Assembly: GCA_035610835.1 (NCBI GenBank)
Contig: CM069449.1
Span: forward strand, 59,324,183-59,388,182
Source: Ophiura sarsii
Lineage: Eukaryota > Echinodermata > Ophiuroidea > Amphilepidida > Ophiuridae
Reading direction: 5' to 3'
DNA: 64,000 bases
How positions within the stretch are numbered: position 1 is the stretch's first letter; every line of letters starts with the position of its first letter. Below the pieces are notes generated by a model, which did no database searches, was not told the origin of the DNA, and saw only the letters and a list, made by a program, of their open reading frames with translations. This document shows positions 55,600-64,000 of the stretch, piece by piece. A program made the position numbers and the translations under genes.

Positions 55600-56083
55600 T
55601 GTATAACGAGAGGTAGAATTTTTGAAATCCTTGTGCCATTCTTATCCTATATAATATATCATATTTGGTCAAGTGAATATTTGGCAAAGTCTAACATGTT
55701 GGAAATAATAGCCAAACTATGCCCATTTGGCATGTTTTTCGATGCTGACATGATACATCTGATGATTCCAAAATGAGCTTTTGAATTCATTTTTTTATTA
55801 ACGCTCTTACTTGATTAGCATTGGCAAAATGTTGGCATTATGTGCAATTCAACAACCATATTTTAAGTATATATTTGAATACTAGATTCAGCTGAAGTTT
55901 GGATATAAATTACCAAATAGGTTACAGAAATAAATATGTCTTCAGGCGCGGGTCCCCAAATCCTCCCCCCCGCTCTTAAAATTGTCACTCGGCGGCAATT
56001 ATCTCCGTGCCAGGGCACTGTGGGGAAATATGCCACAACCCCCCCCCCCCCCCCGCTCTCAAATTTCCTACTACATTTGTAGT
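55600..56083. other. Unannotated DNA with poly-C runs
   Basis: CCTCCCCCCCGCTC at about 55962 and a C17-18 run at 56038-56054. No gene seen. Confidence 0.5.
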
Positions 56084-56440
56084 TTATATTGCATCCTGAC
56101 CTCAGATGACCTTTGACCTTGGTATTGGAATTGTGACAGCATTAACATAATGAAGGATCCCGTGTTGCATCAAGGACCCAAGATATGTTGCAGTTCGACC
56201 TTCACATGAAAGAGACCAATTTTACATTTACAGTCTATGTTTCATCCTGACCTCAGATGATTTTTGACCTTGGTATATTGAGTTGTGACAGCATTAACAT
56301 AATGAGGGATTCCATGTTGCATCAAGGACCCAGGATATGTTGCAGTTTGACCTTCATATAAAAGAGACGAACTTCACATTTACATCTATAATTTTACATC
56401 TTGATCACAGATGACCTTAGACCTTGGTATTTTAGTTGCG
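56084..56440. repeat. Tandem repeat, about 125 bp x 3, degenerate
   Basis: Three copies with CATCCTGACCTCAGATGACC, TTTGACCTTGGTAT, ATTAACATAATGA-GGAT and ATATGTTGCAGTT landmarks. Copy 1 carries a perfect DR1 (56107-56119); copies 2 and 3 have lost it. Confidence 0.8.
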
Positions 56441-57422
56441 AACTCATAAACATTACACAGTGGTTCAAATGTTGCACAATTCAGCAATTGGTGAAAAACG
56501 AAAGAATTATGCGTAATCTGACGCTTTCATGGCACATAAAGTGTTAAATATGAAAGACTACAGTCGAGAGTTGCCAGAGGATGGATTTGTTGTTGAAAAA
56601 TAATATTAACAATCCACTTTTTGCCTCAAATTTGTAATCTATAGGCCTAGATTATATTCTCAGTTTAGTCAATTTCCTTTTTTTCTGGACGAATTGCAGG
56701 GAATGCATACCACTAAGGATATTTTCCCTCAAATATGAAATAACAAGTTTTATATGACAAGGGTAGAAATACATGTATTTCTGGGAACAACCTCAATTTT
56801 CACTGCCCCCCCCCCCCCTCAAAAAAAAGAAGAGATTGTTTAAATCGATATTTCAAGAAAACTACCATATTAATAAAAATTATGTTTGAAACAAAATCAT
56901 TATTGTAATGTCTTGTTATATTTTTGTGCAATACATGTATTTTCTTCTTCTTCGGCCTCCGTCAGTTGTGGCGATTGGCTGCCAAACGATCACATCTCCG
57001 GATCATCTTTGTATTTTAGGACTACTTTTAATTGAAGAATCCATAGGCCTTTCAAAGCTACCATCAAAATGCAGTTTTTGCCCCAAAATCAACAGATAAA
57101 GAAGAAAATAAAAAAAATACTCTTGTTCAATGTATAGCCAACAATGTCAAACATATTAAAAAGCATTGAAATAATAGGGCCAAAACGGGTTTATATTGAT
57201 TATTTCAAATTATACACATTTGATACAAATCAGAAATGTCTTTAAAATCACCACAAACCGGTAAATGCTATAATACAAGTACAAGTATACATCTCCGTGA
57301 GAGTCTCAAGTTGATCGGATGGATCATCCATGTATTTTGGAGTGTAAAGCATGTTGCACTCCTCTCTATTTTGCTTCTATTATCTCTGGCTAGAATGGTT
57401 TACCGACCAAAGTTAACGAATC
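56441..57422. other. Unannotated DNA
   Basis: A C-run at 56806-56818 and an A-run after it. Short frames at 56908 and 57236 show nothing recognisable. Confidence 0.45.
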
Positions 57423-57545
57423 TATAGTTTAATCAGTTCCAAATTGGCAAAAATATTTGGTTATTTATATCTCCGCGAGTAAACGTAATACAAGCGTGCT
57501 CGCGCGATTATGGCAACACGCTCAGCGTTTCAAACAACTACTATA

Positions 57546-57738
57546 CTCTGTTTGGCCATCTCGAGACAGTGACGTAACCGCGTATTCTACTAAATGAATC
57601 ACATAACGCGCGCGCATACTCGCGGCGCTGGTGTATAAACACGAGCGTTGAAAGGCGGAAGATACACACGCGTGCGTAAAAGCTGCGCCTGTTCAGTTAC
57701 GTCACTGTACGTCACTGTCTCGAGATGGCCAAATAGGG
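57546..57738. mobile_element. MITE, 193 bp, TA duplication, CpG-rich interior
   Basis: CTCTGTTTGGCCATCTCGAG at the left and the inverse of CCCTATTTGGCCATCTCGAG at the right, each bordered by TA. The ends continue GACAGTGACGTA; the right arm has GTACGTCACT doubled. Confidence 0.82.
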
Positions 57739-57814
57739 TATACAAGCGTAGGCCTACCGCGTATATATACTCGCGCGTTGCGGCGCGTGGTAACGGGTCA
57801 CAGCAGGTCCCCCG

Positions 57815-58745
57815 GGAGCTTCAATAGCTTTTAATGCAATCATTGAAGGTGAACGCAAAGTCAACGCTGATTGGCTAACCGTTATGTCAAACTTGCTTCG
57901 ACTTTCCAAAGCAGGTTTACCCAAAGTCGAAGGACCCTCGACTTCGGCTTGGGCGTAGTCCGTCGAGAAGTCCCACTCGCCCCAAGGGGAGGGAGCGACA
58001 CTAGCGAGAACCGCCGCTCGACACACGTCCATACCCCTATGCTGGTTCCCTGCATCAATGGCTCCACACAACTTATCCATAGATGAGATGAGTTGGCCCG
58101 GGGATGGGATATTCCATTTTTTTGTAGAATCTTCATCTTTTTGTTTTCTTCAATATTATCAACATTTCACATATGATCGACGGTCCTAGTTTTTCAGTAA
58201 TTTTAAATTCGCAAAGCACTCGCCTTTAGAGTGCGTAAAAAACAGGAAAAAAGGATTTTCGGGCCGCTTCACACGTGTGATCAAGACTTTGCCCAAGAAT
58301 AATTTGTGATTTTTTGCATTTCAGATTACAATCGTGAAGGTTTCAACTTTTTAATAAAACTAAATCTAAGACCTATATGACGAAAAGCTGGTCAAAATAT
58401 TCATATTTGAAGCTGCAATCCAAGATTTGTTAGGGACTTAAGTACCCCTGCACGCTAGCGCGGAAGGTTATGGTGGTGTGTACCCTCAATAGCCTTTTAA
58501 TGCAACCATTGAGGGTGAACGCAGAGTCAACGCTGATTGGCTAACCATAATGTCAAATTTGCTTTGACTTTCCAAAACAGGTTTATAGTCGAAGGACCCT
58601 CGCCTTCGGCTCGGCGGTTCACGCTGATGTCGCTCCCTCCCCCTGGGGTGAGTGGGACTTCTCGACGGACTACTCGGGCGCGGCGGTTCTCGCTGGTGGC
58701 GCTCTACAACCTCACTGGGCGAGTGGGACTTCTCGACGGACTACC
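57815..58745. repeat. Repeat cluster: 140-bp direct repeats with TAGTCCGTCGAGAAGTCC half-elements
   Basis: Direct repeat copies at about 57815-57954 and 58480-58618 share CAACGCTGATTGGCTAACC and TCGAAGGACCCTCG. They abut TAGTCCGTCGAGAAGTCCCA (57955) and its inverse ending at 58672 and 58744, i.e. diverged halves of the hairpin MITE at 43794-43927. Confidence 0.8.
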
Positions 58746-58953
58746 TCAGTTCAGTGTTGTGCATTGCGTGATAAGATCCAGGTTTATCTGCGCGTGGTAG
58801 CACATGTCTGCACATCAAAGTGCATGGGCGGGACTATGCATAAATCTGAATACTAATTAACACGTCCTCGAAACATCTATGACTGAAATGTTTTATAATA
58901 TTGAAAAGCGACAGGGGCGCGTCATTGTAGCAAACGACGATATCACTAAGGTC

Positions 58954-58960
58954 TATATAA
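58954..58960 (+). promoter_or_regulatory. TATA box of the 59.0-kb gene
   Basis: TATATAA, 42 bp before the ATG at 59002. A start site about 30 bp downstream leaves a 5' UTR of only some 15-20 nt. Confidence 0.5.
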
Positions 58961-59001
58961 TTATACTGGAGAAAATACCGTGACAAAAGTATCTACAAAT
59001 C

Positions 59002-59089
59002 ATGGCAGATCAAGAACCACAAGGCAGAATAAAGAAGAGTGTTTCTAAGCCGACATCAACAAATCCTACCATGGAACCGGCTGAAAAAG
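59002..59089 (+). CDS. Candidate first exon of a second gene, same design as the dynein light chain exon 1
   Basis: 88 nt: 29 codons plus one base, exactly like 50672-50759, ending AAAAG|GTGGGT. It encodes MADQEPQGRIKKSVSKPTST and NPTMEPAEK. Residue similarity to the other exon is limited to the EK-G end and the Lys/Ser/Thr-rich character. Equal length, equal phase, TATA box and a location 6.5 kb downstream suggest a tandem paralogue whose LC8 exon lies beyond the window. I found no LC8 sequence between here and 64000. If the following exons encode something else, this would be an unrelated gene. Confidence 0.45.
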
Positions 59090-60003
59090 GTGGGTTTAAA
59101 TGCGATTGTGACACGGATTGTGATAGGCTTAGACCTCCCCGTTGCTCACTATCAGTACTCTAGGCCTAGTGTCGTAACCATTTATGAATACCTGAAAACT
59201 CAAATGGTCTGTTCACACTCCCATCGTCGGGCGTCCGTCGACGTCGGCGGACAAAATGTGACACTGCTTCAACTCACGCAACGATATATCTGTCGACCCG
59301 TCGGTCAATGCCCAACGGACGAGAGTATACGGGCCATGTGTTGCATTATAACCCTTCCATACACACGTCGCGTCGTTGCGCGTCCGTCGATATCAGCTGA
59401 TAAAAGTTGACATTGTTTTAACCACAGAATTTTAAATCTATGGTTTTAACTCAACTCACACGTGAATATTCGCGCGCCGTCAACACGTCCAATAAAACGG
59501 GGTTTCCCCTCGGTGTAGTACGCCTTACGGGTGAATAGCCCCGTCAAATTATCAACTTTTGGAAAAAACACCATGAATGAAAGGGACTAGATGTAAAAAA
59601 GTAACGAACAGTTTCAAGAATGCAGTCGACTCGCTCGCCTTTCTTGACAAACACGTTGTCAAATAATTTATCGGAACCCGGTGTAGTAGAGGAGAGAGTC
59701 CCCTGGAGCCATAGTCCGCACTGTACAGTGAAGTATGTCGTGAATTGATGTATCAATTAAGGCCGACTTGTTAATTTCTCTTCCGACTTCACCCAATGGA
59801 GATGGAGATAGTTACACATATCAAAAATATTTGTGAATAAATCAATTTTTTTTAAAAAGTAGGCCTACTTGACCTATTGAATTAAGTAGGGTGTAATTTT
59901 GTTGCTAATTATGTCCTCTTTAAATAAAAAAAATCTCCAGTTCATTACGATAAAAACTAAAGGAGCTGGACCGTTAAAGGCGCAGGTAGTCGGGCGGACT
60001 ATG

Positions 60004-60038
<35 letters not shown>

Positions 60039-60317
60039 CTGCCATAGAGTTTACACACAAAACGGTCAAAACAATAGTCTTTTTTAAAGTCTCAAACTGC
60101 ACAGCTGAGATATTACAAACAATAACACATATCTGCTACTATATCATTTTATCACCAAAAATCCAATATCAGATTAAATGTTGTTTCTGAAATAACTACA
60201 ACTGAATGCCACAATATTGTCTTCTTATTAATTATCACTATTAATTAATTAAATCACCACTAAATGATATATTGCAAAAGTTGCGATGGTTGCCATGTAA
60301 TTTTGTATACATGTTTA
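59090..60317. other. Probable intron; CpG-rich patch and poly-G tract
   Basis: 59215-59510 is rich in CGTCGG/CGTCCGTCG motifs. A G31 run lies at 60007-60037. No exon found. Confidence 0.45.
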
Positions 60318-60527
60318 TCGAGGAATGAGCGTCAGAAGGCCGTAACTCAATTTTTGGGCAAATTGATATTTTAGTACAAAAATAATCCATAAAACCTAGA
60401 TTTTCAGAACCATAAAGAGATAACTCATAAACACTCTTAATTTGACTAATGAGTCCAAAATAATTGAAAGTTGTTTATCTCAAAATAGCATTTTTTGAGT
60501 TACGGCCTTCTGGCGCTCAACCCTCGA
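60318..60527. mobile_element. MITE, 210 bp, TA duplication
   Basis: TCGAGGAATGAGCGTCAGAA at the left, the inverse of TCGAGGGTTGAGCGCCAGAA at the right, then GGCCGTAACTCAA in both arms; TA on each side. Confidence 0.82.
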
Positions 60528-60828
60528 TATATGATTATAAACTTTACTTGATGCAAGGTGCAGTTATAATTCCTGATAGTGTGCATTTGGACTTTTAAAT
60601 TGCGGCAATTAAGACTCCCATTGTATTGGTATCCACATAATTTTGTTCTTCAAATGTGTGCAAATCTAAGAAGATGACCATCATAAAATTGGCCATTTAC
60701 TTATATTTTTATTGACACCCTGAATAATATAATAAAATGGTATCCAGCTTGAAGTTATGATCTGAAATGTATAGTCTACTCCAGCACAGCAATCATGCGG
60801 TTATCAACTCCAAAATTATACTCGTATA

Positions 60829-62004
60829 CAAGGTGAGTCAAAATAGTCAGGTCCAGTTTTCAAAAAATCAAGAAAAATACTTCTTGTACAAAATTGGTAA
60901 TTGTTTTCATTTTTTATGAGAGAAGACATACTTCTTCATACCTGGTGATGTTTTCACGACAATATCATATTCCACGCCAGATTTACAACATATTTACGAA
61001 AAGACGCGTAATCTAAAGTGTTCCAAGTTTGGTGGTGGATGTGAATACTACTGTAATATTAGTTATTCATACAACACAACACACTGTATAACTGTTGCAA
61101 TTTATACCAAAATATCATGTTTTTTGGTTGAATCTCTGATAAATTAAACGATATTGCATGCATGCAAGGTATTTAAATATATCATAATATAACTCAGTAT
61201 TGCATAAAATATATTCATAAAAATGGACTATGCACTTTGCCTGGTAAGTTGCCAAAGCACAAACTGTTTAAAGATATAAGATCTGTTTTCTCTCAGACTT
61301 CTCTCATATCAGTTCCATTAAAATAACGAGTATTTGTTTGTTATAGGCTATCTTTGATTGCACGAAAACTATTGAAAACATAACCGCAAAGACAATAGAA
61401 TCTCTTTTCCTATTGTAATATTGCTGTGAATACCGTCACGCCTTTGATTGACTTATTCAAAAGGCGCGCGTTAAACGTTAACGTCCATTAGGCTGGGTTC
61501 ACATAGGAGTATACGGTATACGGTATTCGCTATACGCTATTACGGGCACGGCGAGTCACATAGGGTATACGCGAGCCCTACTCGTAGTAGCCGAATTGCA
61601 GCCACATCCAAACAGGACGGTATACGGTGCACGAAAATCGAACACGCACGATTCCCGGTATACTATACTATACTACACTATACGCAGGTATACGGCCTTT
61701 TTGAATGGTGCCGTCTTATGTGACCGAATAACGTATAGCGAATACCGTATACCGTATACCGTATACTCCTATGTGAACCCAGCCTTAGGGATCCCTTAGA
61801 TAAGTTGGAACAGATTTTATTTCACATAATTTAGAAAAAATTATCATATCTCCCGTTTCGAATAACCAATTTGGATGAAATAAAATTTAGGTTATAGCTA
61901 GCAATGCCACCTTGCTAGGCAAGTCATTACATATATTCATTTTTGAATTTTAACTGATTTAAAAAATCGGTGAAATCGGGACCTGACTATTTTGACTCAC
62001 CCTG
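60829..62004. mobile_element. MITE-like element, 1176 bp, CARGGTGAGTC ends, TA duplication
   Basis: CAAGGTGAGTCAAAATAGTC at the left and the inverse of CAGGGTGAGTCAAAATAGTC at the right, TA on both sides. AT-rich interior, no transposase. Its ends resemble those of 62647-63314. It hosts a nested MITE at 61491-61784. Confidence 0.82.
61491..61784. mobile_element. Nested MITE, 294 bp, TTA duplication
   Basis: GGCTGGGTTCACATAGGAG at both ends (inverted), then a GTATACGGTATACGG repeat and TTCGCTATACG. TTA on both sides (61488-61490, 61785-61787). PIF/Harbinger-like target duplication. The arms differ by one extra TATACGG-type unit on the right. Confidence 0.9.
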
Positions 62005-62426
62005 TATAGGGTTTAGACTTAGATGTTTCTTCTCTCTCACTTGGAATTGTCCCACGGTACATTTTGATCACCCTGTAGATTAATTTGTTGTCAAATAATT
62101 CTGCTATGATTGTCTTTCTTCATCTAGGTCTCTAAATCAATGGTTCAAAACATAATTACTGCCGCAAATCTTAAAATAGAATTTAGTTTTGTCTCTAAAG
62201 CATTGTTTTCCATTATTTTTTAATATAACATGAATTTGGCCATCCTGTTTATTTTAACGGGGGATGATTGGTCGATTTACTATTTTTTAACTAAAACCCC
62301 TTCTTTCTACCCTACTTGTTTTTAATGTAATACTTTAGAGAAAAAAATAACCTGGGTAGGCCTATATCAAAACTAGTTTTTCTTATGTTATTTATACCCT
62401 GTATAATTAATGCAAATAAATACTGA

Positions 62427-62455
62427 TTATTATTATTATTATTATTATTATTATA
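62427..62455. repeat. Short ATT microsatellite
   Basis: About nine TTA/ATT triplets in a row. Confidence 0.85.
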
Positions 62456-62646
62456 ATATCACTTGGTATTCACATATCTGGGGTATCCTTGTAGTGAGAG
62501 TTTTCCAAATATTTTAACTTCGTGTATATTGATTGGATGTATACAATAAAATGTATGTGGATTTGAATCAAAATTGGTGAATTTTCTTTCAATTTACAAA
62601 GTGTAACTTTTTTACACTACTGACATTATGACCATAGGGCACTCTA

Positions 62647-63314
62647 CATGGTGAGTCAAAAAGACTGCAATAGTGGAAAGAAGCCATTTTGTTTTCAAAA
62701 CCAAAATGAATTTTAAATTTCTTTAAACGTTGCAAGAATGATGTATTTAATCCTAACTTTGTGTGAACAAATGAAGTCGATCGCATTTTTCGTTTGTCTT
62801 TGGTGACCCTCTTTGCTGCACAACCAAATTTACCTGTTTGTCCACTAGCACAGGGATTTTCATTTGAAATGGCACACATTGCATTTTCATATTTGAATAT
62901 CCCGCCAATAAAAAAATGGAAAATGTCAGTTTTTTTAATTAAAATTTAGAACATTATACGCTTTCATAGGATGGGTAAGATTATAATTGATTATGCTAAC
63001 TTACATGTAAACAAGAAAGGATGCATCAAATTCCGATAACATCACAAATGAACTAAAGTTTCCAAATTTGAATGAGAGACACATTTTGCGATCTGATGCA
63101 TATTTTGGGTATCTCGTGGACAAACGTGTGAAATGGGTGCACTGGTCAAAAGGTTCACCAAAGACAAACGAAAAATGCGGTCGACTTCATTTTTTCACAC
63201 AAAGTTAGGATTAAATACATCATTCTTGCAACGTTTAAAAAGTTTTAAAATTAATTTTGGTTTCGAAAACAAAATGGCTTCTTTCCACCATTGCAGTCTT
63301 TTCGACTCACCCTG
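62647..63314. mobile_element. MITE, 668 bp, about 180-bp arms, TA duplication
   Basis: CATGGTGAGTCAAAAAGACT at the left and the inverse of CAGGGTGAGTCGAAAAGACT at the right, TA on both sides. The arms pair over about 190 bp (ACAAAGTTAGGATTAAATAC and inverse). Open frames of about 96-109 codons on each arm encode near-identical peptides and exist because the arm is repeated. Confidence 0.88.
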
Positions 63315-63367
63315 TACATGCAACACTAGTTTCACGCTTCATTCCGTGATGTCTATGGACGTCGGAC

Positions 63368-63610
63368 CAGTGGCGTGCGCAAAGGGGGGGGGGGGGGGGG
63401 GGGGCCGGGGGTGCGCGCATGTCTTCCCAAAATGCAACATTATTTGGTACAAGCTTGTTTAGAGCCAAAATGTAGCTCAATCGTGCAAAAAAAGGTGTAA
63501 ATTCGAAAATTTTCGCGCGCTACGCGCGCAGTCCTTTACTTAAATAGTCGGGGGAATTTCATTTATGGCCAGGTGGCCCCCCCACTCACAATATCCTGTG
63601 CACGCCACTG
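63368..63610. mobile_element. hAT-type MITE, 243 bp, 8-bp duplication CGTCGGAC, with G21 run
   Basis: CAGTGGCGTGCGCA at the left, TGTGCACGCCACTG at the right, flanked by identical CGTCGGAC (63360-63367 and 63611-63618). The CAGTGGCG terminus plus 8-bp duplication is a standard hAT signature. It contains a G21 run at 63384-63404 near the left end and a C7-8 run near the right end. Confidence 0.92.
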
Positions 63611-64000
63611 CGTCGGACGATGGTTCCAGGGGGACCATGGCTCCTTTCACACCGGGTGTCGGAAGCACTCTTAGTAGTATAGACATGCCCCATAATGAAT
63701 ATAACTCCATTCCGCCTTATACAGAGTGGTCCAAAAAAAGGATTAGGCTACACTTTTTAAGAGGCAAATTTATCAAAATTGGGGAAACATGTTTAAATTA
63801 TTTTAAGATATTCCTAAACTAAAATATCTTGTTGGTATGGTGAAAACGGCGTGGAAATTAAAGCTCAAATTAAGAAATAGCGTCAATTTAAAGAAAACTG
63901 GTCAAATACAAGTTTGTCCACACGTAAGTCTATGGCAGTCATGGATGTTTCCATATAAACTCCTCAAAAAAAGTTTAGAAAGTTTTTTGAGACACCTATT
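63611..64000. other. End of window, nothing recognised
   Basis: A frame at 63565-63822 spans the MITE border and is not supported. No exon or repeat partner seen. Confidence 0.4.

Noticed and set aside
59899..60087. 62-codon frame with poly-Gly
   Set aside because: Product of the G31 run; no other support.
62589..63462. Two similar 96-109-codon proteins (KDKRKMRSTSF...) as a duplicated gene
   Set aside because: They are the two arms of one MITE read in opposite directions; similarity comes from the inverted repeat.

Overview
The window is animal nuclear DNA. Coding is sparse, genes have introns with GT/AG borders, transposons of many classes are nested in one another, and there are long satellites, triplet microsatellites and homopolymer tracts. 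A cytoplasmic dynein light chain gene, a bile-acid-CoA:amino acid N-acyltransferase/acyl-CoA thioesterase (BAAT/ACOT) gene and abundant AT-rich MITEs fit a marine invertebrate deuterostome. I favour an echinoderm-like genome because the palindrome TAGGCCTA recurs throughout, but that is inference.

Layout, left to right. The window opens inside the last exon of a C2H2 zinc-finger gene (3-389). A decayed, frameshifted gene with acidic/Ser-rich and C2H2 segments follows (3959-7086); it resembles the N-terminal part of large zinc-finger/DNA-polymerase-B-like proteins of animal mobile elements. MITEs fill 7.1-9.9 kb. From 10.1 to 33.2 kb one BAAT/ACOT-like gene runs on the minus strand. I could reconstruct it as nine exons with compatible splice phases and a Cys-Asp-His triad. 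Its introns hold a complete 8.8-kb LTR retrotransposon (11632-20415), LINE fragments, a G46 tract and MITEs.

The LTR retrotransposon has two identical 174-bp LTRs, a primer-binding site, a polypurine tract, gag and a 1300-codon pol. Gag and pol are separated by a 2.76-kb terminal-inverted-repeat insertion with a 4-bp AGGG target duplication. About two thirds of that insertion is exactly ten copies of a 180-bp satellite. Taking the insertion out on paper, with one target copy, leaves gag and pol in one frame.

From 33 to 49 kb I see almost no ordinary gene. There is a four-layer nest of transposons (33266-35460), a compound TCA/GAT microsatellite seeded by LINE 3' ends (36.7-38.3 kb), and an inverted segmental copy of BAAT exon 5 in which the nucleophile is Ser instead of Cys (39205-39321). 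A hairpin-rich satellite that switches orientation (40.2-43.1 kb), a 134-bp almost perfect hairpin with an 8-bp target duplication (43794-43927) and a roughly 60-bp minisatellite (44.1-46.0 kb) follow.

At 50.7-52.5 kb a three-exon LC8-type dynein light chain gene lies on the plus strand, with an unusual Gly/Ser/Lys-rich N-terminal extension. At 59.0 kb a first exon of identical length and splice phase, behind a TATA box, suggests a second gene of similar design that leaves the window. The remaining DNA is a dense set of MITEs, many with perfect TA, TTA/TAA, TTAA or 8-bp target duplications. I found no rRNA, CRISPR array or convincing tRNA gene.
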